Positions 25,367 to 39,852 of a stretch of DNA of 64,000 nucleotides are shown here, piece after piece; the first letter of the stretch is position 1; each line of letters starts with the position of its first letter. The translations under genes were made by a program, and so were the position numbers. Origin of the DNA: Istiophorus platypterus. Taxonomy: Eukaryota; Chordata; Actinopteri; Istiophoriformes; Istiophoridae. The stretch spans positions 10,465,560-10,529,559 of the forward strand of contig CM029134.1 in assembly GCA_016859345.1 (NCBI GenBank). The letters are read 5' to 3'. The notes under the pieces are model-generated. The model was not told the origin of the DNA. It did no database searches and worked only from the letters and a program-made list of their open reading frames with translations.

Positions 25367-28300
25367 CTACAGGGATCCTAAGCTGGAAATGAGAGAGAAG
25401 GGCTGTTATTGCTTTCTTTGCGTTAAAACATCATCATGACACAGGCTATTTCACATCAATGGCATCACATCAACATTAGTAACCAGATGGTATTTAGAAG
25501 AAATCATGCTTTCAAGGTAGATCAAAAGGTTTGAGTGTATAGAGGTGAGGGTGCAAGTACAGTCATCTTCTCTGAGTCAGACTAATAAGTGTTTTTTTTC
25601 CCCTTCCCTTTTTTTAAGGTTTTGTCCCACCCCTGAGCTTTAAGCAATGTGTGTGATTGTCTCCCTCGTTGCTCAGCATTATCAAACGGCAGCTTGTTTT
25701 CATCCGTTTTAACAGTCTTGAGCTGCTCGAGCATTTTACAGATTGCGAGACAGATGTCTTCCTTCACTTCTACCCTTCCCAGTGGCTGTGTCACAACGAC
25801 ATCTCTCTGTGGATTTTGCTTTTGTATCCACTCAAGAGGGAGGGGTAGAATAGGGGGTCATCATATGGCTGTAAGATCAACAAAGCATGTCATCTCTACA
25901 AACAGAGATGGGCCCCAAGGCTGTTTGCTGGTCTAGTGTGACTGTTAGTCTCAGTACAGCCTTGAATGGCTCTTTGTGCGAGAGCAAGGACAGTCAGGCA
26001 AGGACTTGGGTGAACCACAAAAAGGAGACTATTGTGGATTTAGAGAGGCAGATGGGGCAGTGCATCAAATGTGTGTGTGGAGATCTAATAAAGTGGTTGA
26101 TTTAGAAGCTGGCACAGGGATGGTAAACACTGCCAGCTCAAGGATATGATCGACACAGATGTTACCATTGAAACACAATGCGCCCATTTGTTAGACTGTT
26201 TCACATAGAAACTACTATAATGGGTGAATTGAATGCATTTGGATTTAGACTATAGTTTAAACAATTAAAAAAAAAAAAAAAAAAGGTTGATTTGAATGTG
26301 ATGGAATCCTATGTCAGAGATACAGAAAGATACTTGTGGGCAAAGTTGGGCTGCAACTAAAATTAATTTTTCTTAGATTCATGAACCTGTAGTTTTCTTC
26401 TATGAATCAATTAATGGTGTATCTGTGCAATATCACAAAAAAAAAAACCCAAGAAAATTTCTATTTTAATTTCAAGACCCGCAATAATTCGTAATTGATT
26501 GGTTGATGAATTTTCTATCAATCAGCAACTATTTTGATAATCAATAAATCCTTTTAGTCATGAACAAGCAAATATTGCTGGAAATTGTAGACAAAATTTT
26601 TTTGTGTGGACATTTTAACAAAAAGACTGATTTATAACCGGAGAAAATAATTTCCAGACTAATTGATAATGAAATAAATCCCAAATGTTTGGCATTTTTG
26701 CTTAAAAAATGATAAATTAACTGACTAAATTGCTCTCGTGCACAGCCCATTTTATAGTTAGGCTTGGATATCAGATTGAAACGATTAATTCCCAAAATTG
26801 AGAATCTGGAGTCATCAAAAGTTTGGCAATTGTGCTTTAAAAAAAAAAAAAAAAAAAAAGATGATTAAATCGAAAATCATAGTAGATGCTGAATATTTTT
26901 TTTTTTCCCCTTGACTAATCGCTGCAGCTCTAAAATTGAGAGTATCCATTTACTGCATTGGATGTCCAAAGATCACTTTGGGTTGAAATATTGCCTTTTT
27001 TCAGTCCAATGAAGTTTTTGAAGCTTGTAACTGAGTAAGTGGAATAATCATTTATTTCAAGTTTGCATTAAAAAAAATAAAAATAAATAAATAATCATAT
27101 TTAATTTATATATTATCATAGGATTTTTCTTTTTTTTTCGGTGGTGGTGGTGTAACTCAAGAAGGGAGTCTTACCAGAAAACGTGCCTCATGCAGCATGC
27201 AGCAAGTAATGGAGGAGTTAACTGGAAAACATTATGGATGCAACATAGGTGACACATGCATTCACAGACAAATTCACATCTACACAACAAGCAGTAATCA
27301 ATAACGGTGTCTCCAGGGACCGAAGAAAACCCTGACTTTAACCTAAGAGTTAAATACAGACCAACATGATTATTATACAGTTAACAGTTCAAGTAATCAG
27401 TGACCCACAGACAAAACTAAAGTTGCACAGCTGCCCCTTTTAGAAGAGAAATTTTCTAGGCAGAGCTCAGACAGAGGAGAAGTGGCTGTGAAGAGAATAA
27501 ATTAATAGGGAAGAAAATAAAGCAACAAGAACCTTCTCAGTGCAAGTGTCTTCTTCCTTTTCTAACAGGCACGGAGTCACATCAGCTTCAACACACAACC
27601 AGGGGTTCATTATCAACATGAAGGAACTGACAATGTCAACACTGCAACCATACTTGAACACATGTGGCTGCACACACTGCCTCCTGTACAGAATTGACTT
27701 GATTGAAACCTGTGCTCATGAAATGTTGGAGGGAACATCAAAATCAATGTCAGACACCGAGAAGGGGAGAGATTATATAGATACATTAACACCATGGTGT
27801 TGGCGTTTAAGACCACTGATGGAACTGATAAGATGGAATAAATTGTTAAATAGTTTCCATGATTAAACTGAAACAATTATGAATTGTAATCTTTTTTAAA
27901 AAAAATGTGCTTCATTTGTCAGCTCCTTTTCTAATTCAGTAATTGTGAACAGAGCTGTAATTAAGTTGTTTACACAGATGTGTTTGAAGTATTTATTTTC
28001 AGAATCTGTTTTGCTTTAGCCATCATCAACATTTAGTTGGAGAATGAGGAATTGTGACTAATATTTTATTCAAACTCTCCTGGACAGTTGGCATGTTTCA
28101 ACTATTTCGATGAGGACTTCTTGTCATTATCTTCAGACTCCTGCCTCTCCGCTCCTCTTATTTTTTCTCATAGGTAATGGATTATGAGTTCTGTTCAGCT
28201 GTCTATGCATGGAATTTAGTGCCAACTATATTCTCTATTATTATATGGAGGGAAAACTGGAGCATTCATCTGGCTTTAAGAAATAAAGAAGAGAGTAAGA

Positions 28301-30578
28301 GTGAGATTCCTAAGTTTGGCCAGGACCTGCAGTATGCATGATATTATACAAATCATAGGTGGTGTATCAATGAGTGGTGACAGGGAAACAAAATGTAGAC
28401 CGAAAGAGCTTAGAAACAACAAGCATAAAATCTTAAGGGCCATTCTCTTAACAGTGCCTGGAAATGAATTTAGCAAATGATCAAAATCCTGAAATTTCTG
28501 TGTAGTATGGCCTTGTTCTGCCCAGTTTTATAGCATGCTCACTTTTCCAATCCTGATACAACCAAAAGTGGTCTCCTGCAACTGTGGTATAAGAATAAGG
28601 ACACAGGGGGAAGAGAACAATACTTACTTTTTCCTCTCTTTGTCCCTCTTGAGTGTGGTGGAGCCCCCTGCCTGCTGGGCTTGGTTCTGCAAGAGCTCTG
28701 CTGCAGTCTTTTTCTGTTTGAACGTGTTGAGCTCGTCATCCAGGGCCTTCTTCTTTTCCTCCAGTTTCTTTTTCTCGTCCTGGTGGAGCTTCTTCAGACG
28801 GTCAAACTTCTCATGCAGCTACGTTGAAGTGACAGGGAACATGAATTTTGTGTTAAGCAGGAAAGGAACAGAAACCTCAGTAAAAGTTTAGTGGTGTACA
28901 CGATGTCTCCAGATGGGGCGAGATTCAAGTGAAATAATCGTACCTCTTTCTCTGCTTCTTTAAGCTCGGCCTCCTTCTCTTTGACTCTTTGGACAAACAT
29001 TTGCCTCATTTCTTCTTCTTTCTTCTGTAGCTCACCCATGAACTCGTTCCTCTTAGCTTCATACGTCTCCTGCAGACTGGCAGAGAAAAAGGAGAAAAGG
29101 AATTAAAATTAGTAAGAGAAACATTCCACTGAACTATGCACTGCACCACAAACTTGATGCAGACACAAACTCAAACTGAAACCGGTACAATCTGGCAAAA
29201 GAATGAAAGGTTCAAATGATACACAAAGGCAGTCAAGTGCGTAGAGAAACAAGCAGATTCAGGTAGAAAGCAAGAAGATAAAGGAAAATCAAAGTCAACC
29301 TGAATGGCTTGCTGTCAGGGTCTGTGTCTTTAAAGCCCATCTCCTCAAGTTTGCAGCGGCGGTAGAGCTCATAATGGCGTGTGTGAGTCTGCTCTCGCAA
29401 GTCCTCCATGTTCACTCTGATCAGCATTTCTCTCAGTTTGACGAAGTCACAGTGGTTCTCATTTTCCACTGTGATAGACACACAAGAGTGACATATGCAC
29501 GCTTTAACCAACACATCAAATGGCAGCTTATTTATTTTGGGTTAAATATACTGTAGAAAGTGCACAAGAGAAGAATCAGAAATCCCTAGCGTCTATGAAT
29601 GCTGACATTGTGTCATGGCTAATAATTTAATGTATTATAAATAACAGGCCCAGTCGTACCAGTACCACAGAGCTAAGCACCACACTCCCACAGACCATGT
29701 GACATCATGTGAGTACACATGCATGCACGCAGTCGGGTTAGGGTAAACAGACTCAATGCCAGATAAAGCCTACGGTCAGACATATTATACGGTGCAGTCT
29801 GTAGGCATTGCGACAGTTATATGTTTTTCATTGTTTTGGCTCTAATCCAGCACAATGAATTTTAAATGGCCAAGTGACTGTGAGATTAAAGTGCTGACTT
29901 TGAGCTTAAGGGAGGTTTGAGGGTGTTCATATCCACACTGGGTAAATAGCCTACAATCATGGCCCTGTCTACCCTGTGGTGTTATGAATAAAAGGGCTAC
30001 AATTTCTGCACTGATCACTGGATGTGAATGCAGACACCCTATTAAGCAAACCCCCCCCCCCCAAGAAAAAAAAAAAACAACAACTGAAAGCCAGCACTTT
30101 AACCTCAAAAGCAATACATTTAAAATCCACTATCATAGAGTACAAACCTAGAGGTGCTATCTTAATAATTGATTATTTGTTATATATAAATATATATAGC
30201 AAAAATTCCAACCAGACTTTTGTTTCAGCTACGTAAATGTTATGTTATTTTGCTTTTCTCAGTTTTATACCATTATAAAATAAAAAGGTCCTTTGTTTTT
30301 GGACTGTTTTGTTGCTCCCTGAGCATTGGGATATTTTGATGAGCATTTTTCACTACTTTGTGACACTTTATAGACCCATCAACTCAATAATTAATCCAAA
30401 AATAAATAAATAAAATGTATAAATAAATAAATAAATAAATATCTGGAGATCCATCAAATATAAAAATTAAGTTGCAGCCCACCACAAAAGTAACCCAATT
30501 TTAACCACATCCTTATGTAGTGCACTGTCCTGAATAGCTCTAATCCTTGCAAACCACCAAAACATATGCACACATTCA

Positions 30579-30662
<84 letters not shown>

Positions 30663-33600
30663 GAAACCACAAAGTTAAAAGTAGTGCAGCAAGAGGCTGG
30701 AAAAATATCAAATAGCTTAAGAGCAGTTCAGTGTAACTTGAGTTATTCCCACACATTTCAGGTCCTCCTATGAGCTAATAGAAGTACTGATGTCGCTGTC
30801 CATTTGCAATACATTATACACACTCCATTATGGATTGATAAAGTAAGTCAATAAGAAATCAATTGAAAATGTCATTAGTGATATAAAATCTCTAAATCTG
30901 CAAGAGCTCAGTGCCAAGATCTGCTGGTTCTCTAACATAAAGTATAATGGCAGAGGGGGTGCTCCAGTTAAATGAGGTTATATAACTGGTTATCAACCAG
31001 TTTACAGCAGCTGTTGTAGCCGAGGAGAAATATGAGGGGAGGGGGTAGTTGCTGCAGCTTTGACAAGAGTGAGCACACTCATTTCCTGCACAGGATGTGA
31101 CCCAGGCTTACCCTGCACCGTCCCCCAGGGGTACTGCCGGGCTTTCACCATCTTGTTCCCAATCTTCACTTCCTCTGTGCTCCCCACTACAGCAAATGGC
31201 AAATGGCTCTGTGGAGCAGAAGTCAACATCGGTTTCACCTCAATCTCTCAACAAACCACAAAGTCTCCCCGATAAAAGGGCAAATGTGCTTGCTACAGCT
31301 CTGAAAACACTTCAATACTCAACAATGAGATGTCAACAACGAGAGTATTATACTATCTCATTTACACACGATGAATCGGGACAAATCCCACACGCAGCTA
31401 GAGATGCATTCCTAAACAGTGTTAACGTCACTCAGAAAGCTGAGAAAAATTTGTTATTTTATTTACACAGCCTAACCTCTAAAAGCTTAATTTCACAGAT
31501 ACCAAGAAACGGCTGACAGGGAAATGTATGACAAGGTCACACCGTAAGAGCCGAGAGGCAGCGGTCTAACACAATCAGCTAGGGAGCGTTAGGGCATTTC
31601 CACCGATGAAATATTATAAACAGCTAAGTGAGGCTTGGCTCATCTGTCAGTGGACACAGGCCCTTTCCCACACTGCAGGCTTTCTGCAGAGTGAGCTGGC
31701 TGACTGTGCTGCTCTGAGCACACACGCCCCTGTGTGGGGCAGCGTCCTGACAGCCTGAGCAGACACAGATGATTCCTGTCCTAATTCTACATAACTTTTT
31801 TTTATGCCAGTAAAGTACAACAGATTTTTCGTTAAACTTAAAAATAAGGAATATTGCATGCGCAATTCTTTCCCTAAAGATTAAAATAAAAATTTTGTCT
31901 TAACAACATGACATGACTTCATGACTGTTGTGAATTTCCCATCAAATTCTGTGTAAATGCATGTAATACAGATAGAAAATCAGTTGTGAACCTTACATTC
32001 ATGGTGGAGTTGATCTCTGCCACAGACTCATCATCAGTAGGGAACTGGTAGATCTGCACTCCATTGCTGACCAGCTCACTGGTGATTTTGATTTTAAACT
32101 TGGCCAGCTCACTCTTGGAGATGGCATCCGACTTGGCAATGATTGGGATTATATTGACCTATATGAGATTATGAGAGTTTTAATGTAGGCTGACACAATG
32201 ACAAGGTGTTGACAACACTTTCAGATATTCAGCTATATATAGAGCAGCTTCTAGCTGTCTTTCAGTGGCAACGTTTCCTCACCTCCATTTCTGTAGTCCA
32301 AATTTGGAAAATAGTTGTTTTATTTTTAAAAAAAGGTCCAAAAGGTTGAGCAAATTACAAATCAAATAAATCTAGTGTTTTAGAAGTAGATGCTCCAATC
32401 TGACCAACATTCAGGTTTATTAACAGAATAATATATACCTATTTCTCTTTTAACCCTTTCAAGCACTACTTGCAGATGACTGTAGTAGAAATTTTACTAA
32501 CCACTGCTCCCTTCACTGGGTTCTCTGCATATCATGTCTTTGTGTGTTGCAGACAATTACATTTTTTTTTTTTTTTTTTTTTTTTTAAACACAGAGATAA
32601 AAATAGTACAAGCAGCAAGGCAGCAGCTGGCTTCCACCTCCTACTTGATATTACTTAAAAGCTCTCCAGTCATGGTGTTAAGAGTCACACTGAGATGATT
32701 TTAACATTTATGCTATCCGTTTAATCCAAACAGAAAAAGAAAAACAGAGATAGAGAGAAGGAAAAACAGGCAGGGTCATTCAAGTGAATAAAAATATGCC
32801 CTTACAACTGACTGATGAAAAATGAGACTCTCACTCCCACACAACTATTTTGGCAGTGCCATGTGGCCTACACAATCCCAAAGTATTTGCTCTTCGAATG
32901 TGGGCCCCTTTACTTAAAACCATGGGATACTGGGGGTCATGTGAACAAAAATATTTTACTTTATCCCTAAGTCTGATGAGGGTCTTGCTCAAAGACACTT
33001 CAGTAGAGTACTGTTTGAACGCCCCCCTAGGTGAATGTGTAAACAGAGGAGGCTCTGCTCTGGATCACGCTGTTGTGAGCACTTGCTGGAGGGCACAGCT
33101 GCTCTGGCAAACACCGAGCAACTCTTTGTACAAAGCCAAGAGGTCTATGCAAATAAGCTGCTGTGGAGAGGACCTCACAAAAAAGGCAGCAGTCTCTGAG
33201 CTGACTACATTTCACAGCTGACCTACACCAACGCAGTAACAAGACCAGAGCCAATTTACATGCAAGCAGATGCCCTTAGAAAAAAGGTTTATGATCCATG
33301 ACTAGAGCTGATAGATGAAACACTGAAAAACATCAATGCATTGCCAGGATTTACCAAAAGTACATCTATGTCATGCTGCAGCTAATCATTCATTTTAACA
33401 GTTATTTTATAACATCACTCTACTGAAGAGGAAACTCTCCGTCTCACTTAATGCTAACAATAACAATTCAGACACAGTGGCTAATAAATCTGGAAATCCT
33501 GCACAATTGTAAATTGACGGTATGGTGCTATTATAAGAGGCATCTTTGAACCTAGCTGAAATTGAACTGGAACTCACTGAAAATACCAAAAATTGAGAGT

Positions 33601-36600
33601 AGATTTCTAAATTAAGTATCCTCCAGCTCCCGCATAGAGCAAAAACAAATGCTGCTGCTAACTTTTAAGCCTAAAAACGGCTTCTGACCAACAATGACAC
33701 TTTGATAAAGTTAGGAGAATCTCACCTTGCTATCAAGTTTTTTCATGGTCACCAAGTCCAGGGATTTTAGTGAGTGTCCCGTCGGAGCAATGAAGTACAG
33801 GCATGCGTGAATGCGGGTGTCGTGGTAGCTGTGTAGCGTGCGCTTGATTTTCAGTTCCTCCTGTAGATATGCTTCAAACTGCGCATCAATAAACTCCACA
33901 ATGGACTTGTAGCTGTCAGAAAAGGGAATAAAGGAAGAATTTAAATACTTCCATGATGTTACCAACTGTAGAATATGTCCTGTTCTGCTACTAAATATCA
34001 GTTCTTTTAGTTGTCATCTGGAGCTGTGCAAAGCATTACATTTGCAGTATATAGAAAGTGTAGCTACACTGATTAAAGGGCACATTGTGTCTTTATCTAC
34101 AGAATCCACAGTATTCTTTGGGGTAGGTGGTGTTCAATAATTTGTTGTGTATCTTTCAGTTGTTTAATAAAGCATTTAGACAATCCTTATCAACTCCTAC
34201 ATTTAGGAAATATCATTAAACCACATTGTTTTTACCAGTTATCTGTGGAGAGTTAGTCCACCTGGTATTTACAACCTGCTGACCATTTGAGAGCAATGTT
34301 CTAGTAAACACCATAAATATTTTAAACTAACAAGTTTGCTGTTTTGGTCTCCGTGAGGGTAGACTGACTCATCTGGGGAGGGGATGCAGTCCAATGTTCT
34401 GAAGGACCCATCTTCAAGGGTCACATCCATCGGAGAAGCTCTAACTACTAAATGTTTAGTGTTTTAATTAACAAATGCCTAGAATGATAAACAAACCACA
34501 AGATTTTCAAAAATGTCCTACTGACAGACAATTAAGTTAGTTATTTTAACATTACCCAGAGATCTGCATGGGATATGTACTGTAGAAAATGAATTTCTAC
34601 ATGCGAATTACTAAACTAAACAACAAAAGACTAATGACCCCATGCATTAAGAACCACAAAAAGCCTCAAAAGGTGTCCACCTTTCTAAGCACAAGCATGA
34701 ACTGACACAAACACAGAGAAACACACTTCTGGTTTACTAGTGTGACACATTCCATCTGCAGTACTTCACATGACTGAGTATGTGCTTATGTGCAACCATT
34801 TTTTATGCAAATGGAAATTTGATATGAATGGAGTTTGAAACCTGGAAACCACCAGAGCCTTTCAGTTGTAGAGAGCTTACAGAGGTGGTTCAAATGAGAT
34901 CATCCTCTCCCTAACTTACCTCAGGAACACAGTGAGCAATTACACTATGAAAGCTAAGTTTGGTAACAAAATCTAACGGGGGTCTTAAGTAATTAAAATA
35001 TCCTTTATTCCCAGTGCTGTGATATGCTATAGCAGCCAGGAAAGAAATTGTATCTTATTTATGTTTTCAACATTGATATGAAAAAACTACTATCTGAGCT
35101 CCGCAAAGTCTTAAAGACATCACATTGTGTCAGGAATGCTTTGTGCACAATCAACTGTGGATTTCCGACTATGAGCAGCAAAGCTGCCCACAGTAACTAA
35201 ATATGCATATATAGTATAAGAAACCAGTTTGCTGAGATCGGACCTGTCCCTTCCTCTGCTGTTGTCAAGACTGCTTTACCTGTCTTCTTTATTAATCTGG
35301 TCTCCGAAGCCCACAGTGTTGACAACAGTGAGTTTGAGGCGCACGTTACTCTCCTGGAGTTCATAGGTGTTGGACTTGAGCGTGACTCCTGGCTGATTGT
35401 GCTGGGTGGGCTCACCCTCAAACTTGGTGTTGAACAACGTGTCCATCAGGGTGGACTTACCCAGACCTGTCTCACCTAGATAAGACAGAGAAAGAGCATC
35501 ATGTTATTGGGATCCTAGAAATTTTGATCATGTGCTCAGTCATCAGTTTTTGTTTTTTTTTTCACCGCACGATTTAAAAATCAACGAGCTGTCTTTTTCA
35601 CCTCAACTTACATGGAAATCTCCATCATTTTAGCCTGCATACTTCTAATCAGCAGAATTTCAGTCATATTGACCCTTTTTGTTTTGTCATCTTATAATAG
35701 TCTGGTGCCTTATTGGCCATCTATTTTATGAAGCTCAAAAAGAAAGATGAACAGAGTGAGAGTAGATCCAGTTTAACATTTTAAAGATGCTTCAAACAAA
35801 ATATGTAAATTTTAAATATTTACCTCCACAAAAACAGCAGAAGATGCTGCATATTTACTAATGTATTGTGACATTAATTTGCTGCCAAATGACTAAGATA
35901 CAGAGTTTCATCTACGAAAGGGGAAGAGCTTCCTCTAAGAAAAGCTATTTTTATTCATCACAGCCTGACCTACACTCTAAGCATGTTAGTCCTTGTATGT
36001 AGCATACCTCTCTGTTAGAAATTTCCAATCTTTCCCTCAGAATTGAGAGTAAATGATGCAGCAAAGCACCTTTTTGCTGTTTCCAAGCTCAGTTTAAGTT
36101 ACCATGAAGTAGTCTCGTGCATAAGACAATTGGGCATCTTATTTGGAGTAGCTCCAGGCCATTATTGGAAATGACAATACAGGCTAATGTTTTAAGTAAA
36201 ATTTCCAACCAAATCTTCTGATATCACAAATAACAGGAAAGGCCTGAGTAAATGCCAGTGTTCTTTGAGCCTGGTCGAACGATTGACACAGCCATATTTG
36301 GCTTGCAAGCTATAATTTTTGACCACTAACAAATTATAAAAACCAAAGATCAAATTTCTTTGCCTTAAATACGGCTTTACTTTTACAGTGATACACACAT
36401 AACTTATGAGCCACACAATAGAAAACAACATAGTTTTTTCCACAATAAAAGTTAGTACGTCTCTCTGCTTCCATATTCTTTAATGGATTGTAATAAACTT
36501 TGTCTAGGTCATTAAGTAAATCAGATTGTAATAACACCTTGATAAATGTATCTATGAAATAGGTTTTGTTTTATTTAAATTATGAAAGAAAAAATGAAAT

Positions 36601-39600
36601 ATAGTGTTGGCCTTTTCTTTCCAAACCTACGCAAATATAAATGGTCTCATTCCATCCACAAACTAGCAGAGTTTTCAGCCTGGAGGGGATTCAAAACCAT
36701 GGCACTAAAAATAGCCACCAGGCATTTCCTACCATCGTGAGCTTTAAAAATGTAAACACATAGATTGTGTTAATGTTACTAGACCTTAAAATAACATGTC
36801 ACAAAAATAAATGGCAAACAAGATCTTAAAGGGAAAAAAAAAGAAGAAAAAAAAAAAAGGCAAAACACCATCAGTATTTTTACACTACAGAAATGTAGTG
36901 GCTGATGTCTCGTTCTCTGTATATCTATATATACAAAAACAATAATGGATGTTTTGGAAACTATAAGGAAATAACAAGAAAATTCACAAAAATAAAGCAG
37001 ACTGGATACCAATTAGTTACACATTTCTGTTGCTTTCTGGGTGTTTAATGTGCTCCACAATTGAAAATGTATGGAAAAGATCACTACAAATTACAAATAG
37101 CAAGATTTTTCAGATTGTTTGTCTGATTGTGAAGTTAAAGGTTGCATTAATGAGTGGAAAGATTATTAGAAACATGTCTCAGTATAATTCAATTTAATAT
37201 CACCAGAAACTCTAGCCTCCAAAATAACCATAAAGTTGACTCAGTACCTCTCTAAAACAGATTCCAAACAAACTGAACATTACTTCCTCCGAAAAACTAG
37301 GAATGATTTCAGTAGTGTTGTAATAGTTTCCATTAGTTTTAGCTAGGTGCACCAAATAAACTAGTAAATGAGTATATGTGGGTGAATAATCTTACAACTT
37401 AAGGAAGCTGATGTGACATGTTTTGTCAACATATAATAAAATGTATAGGCAAATATTTATCACTGTCGGATAAGTCCAGCAATAGGCTTGTTTTCTACAT
37501 AAAATGATACTTAAATTAATAAATACAGTTGTTAAGAGCACTGCTGATGAAAAATGTCATACTAGAATTAAATTACTGCCTGCAGAAATTTCTGATTTTC
37601 CTATGTGAACCCAGAGCATCTTACTCATCATGGTAACCAACACTGAGGAATCTAGTCAGCTCAAATACTAAGCAAACTGTTTGCATCGTGCAGAAAAGCC
37701 TGACTTTCAGTCAAGCAAATCAGTCATCTTTTAGCCGGGGGGGGGGGGGGATGAGAGAGAGAGAGAAAACAGCCATTTTCATGCATGATACACTCACCAA
37801 CACAGAGGATGTTAAAGCAAAATCCATGGTTGACAGACTTGTTGACCAGCTGGTCAGGCATGCTGTCAAAGCCGACATGGCCTGCCAGAGGGACAGCACG
37901 AGCACCTTCACCCTAAAAACAAAAGAAATCCACAAGTTACATCAGGTAAATACCTATGCAGTCACTGACCAATTTATGCATTGATGTGCCTTGTTAATAA
38001 ACTATGCATGCACAGCTTTAAACATGCACCAGATTCCCTCTAACATGCTATGATTTACATTTACACACAGATGATTGTTGTTTTCTTGGAAAATTAACAT
38101 TATATTGCCGGATAACACTCACACTAGACACAACGTTTGCCATATTTGACCACGTTAGGCTGACTTCAGGTGCAATGTAACTAACTTCCTGTTTCCTGAG
38201 CTGTAACTTTCTTTCCACAGTCGAGACAGTAAGAAACCACAATGTACTTATATGGACAGGGGTCGCAGTTTGTGTCAAGATAATTGTAAAAACAAATAAG
38301 AACTCTGAAAATAAATGTATAAATTAAAAGCTGAGAGTTCTGAAATTACAGAAATGACAAAATGAGAGCCATAGCTTTTCTAATAGCCAGCACTTTGTGT
38401 TCTTTTTGTGTTACTTTGACTTGAACCCTAAAACTATCCACTTCTGGCGGGTTGCCCTTCCATTCACCCTACTATTACACTGTTTGTACACAGTCTATCT
38501 CTGGACTAGAGTGAAACTAAACACCTAAGTGTAAAAGCACTGTTGTTACATGTGTGGGGGCGTGCGGCTGGCAGCGAGCTTCTCAATCTCTGTAAATCTC
38601 AGTTCTGCAGCCTACGTCTACATTATGAGGTGAAGGAAAGCAAAGAATTTAGATTTTATGGCAAAAGCAAGAGCTCTCAACCAGTGAAACCTCAACCAAC
38701 TGGCTATTATGTGGCTTAACATAACGCAGTGCTGCTTTCCACTGTGGCAAAGGCTTCGAGAGGGAAAAACATTACGTTTGAGGCTCGTTTTAAAATGACC
38801 AGATAGGCTGGTGGTACTGAACAGTTGTGGATTATTTGGATAGTTGACATTTGGTTTAAACAGCTGAGGGAGTATTTGGAAAACTAAGGGGTAATGTGAC
38901 CGGACAAACAGCCTATACTCTTCAGCTGCAAGTGCAACATTCCTGAGACCATTCCTGCTTTTTAAGATACTCACAGCCAAGTTACACGCTGCGGGTTTTC
39001 ATTCACTGAGATTCAAGGGGCATCAAATTATTCCGAGCACCCTCTCTGGGTGCAGTGGTTCCCCATTTCCTTTTTTATGCATGTGTGTTTTTTTTTTGTC
39101 CTGTTCATTTGTTTTAACCCCAAACAAAACCCAAGCAAAGATCTTTTTAAATCGCAGGCTTAAAATATCTGTAAGCAGCTAGAGTCCGTATTGGCTACGT
39201 TTAACGATGCACATCAGACAACGCCCGAGTCAAAGTTAAGGGGACTCACATGAAACAACATAACGGAAATGAGCACGGTAGCCGTGCTGAAACGGGGGCG
39301 TTCAGAATGAATGGCCTACCGAGGCTCTGTAAAGCCTCATCGTTTTTCAAGTGGGAGTCTAATGCACAGTAATTTTTTTTTTAAAAACCAAACATTTCAC
39401 GCCACAAAACACCCTTACGTTTGAGAGACATTTTAAGCTAACGATGACAGCACAGGAAATCTGCAGGCGTTAGCTTACGAAAATGAAAATAAGAGTTAAA
39501 ACATGTTAAAAGAAAGCTACGACAGCCGTAATGGGCCTTATTTGAAAACAGGCTTTTTTAAAATTATGATTCTGAAATGCGTAAATACGTTTTTAATAGC

Positions 39601-39852
39601 TACCAGAGACTGTAACTTGTCATATTTTAGCTGCGTTACAATGAATTTTGAATGGAATAAAGGCAGGAAAGCGGGCGGCGACTAGCGAAATGTTCGCGCT
39701 GCGCTCACTCTCTCTCTTACGAAACGCTGAAAAATTATATTTTAACATGTGCTCGCATCGTCTGAGATATTTCGAGAGATGTGACGGTGACAAGGGTATT
39801 TTTGATGAAACGGGGAACTCACCGCTTGCCTTGCTATCTCGGTTGACGCCAT
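25367..39852 (-). CDS. septin6: Septin-6, about 431 aa
   Basis: Ten coding exons, all with GT-AG and consistent phases: 39852-39823, 37912-37798, 35475-35280, 33912-33726, 32158-31997, 31208-31112, 29468-29300, 29076-28944, 28818-28628 and 25382-25367. The sum is 1296 nt. The protein starts MASTEIARQA. Its septin GTPase domain has the P-loop GETGLGKST (residues 49-57), the G3 motif TVGFGD and the G4 motif AKSD. The septin unique element follows, then a C-terminal coiled coil (about residues 310-425). Septins of this subgroup form filaments with septins 2 and 7 at the cleavage furrow, cilium base and cortex. The last exon adds only NLGSL. Reading through the exon 9 donor gives an immediate TAA after KERKK, so an alternative end is possible. 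The last exon is inferred from its acceptor and frame and is the least certain part. Confidence 0.95.
26345..26940. repeat. AT-rich dispersed repeat, copies B (two or three, tandem or nested)
   Basis: These lie inside the last septin6 intron. At 26345 the text begins GGCTGCAACTAA and proceeds through ATTGATTGGTTGATGAATTTTCT to CAATCAGCAACTATTTTGATAATC. A second, more diverged body (about 26555-26760) repeats the order. At 26918-26935 another terminal-like piece, CTAATCGCTGCAGCTCTA, appears. The terminal word A(A/G)TTG/CTGCAGC is shared with the copy at 42475. Confidence 0.55.
30583..30659. repeat. (CA)n microsatellite in septin6 intron 6
   Basis: CA run of about 77 bp, the longest dinucleotide run in the window. 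An (AAAT)n-rich segment lies about 150 bp to the left (30400-30441). Confidence 0.97.
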
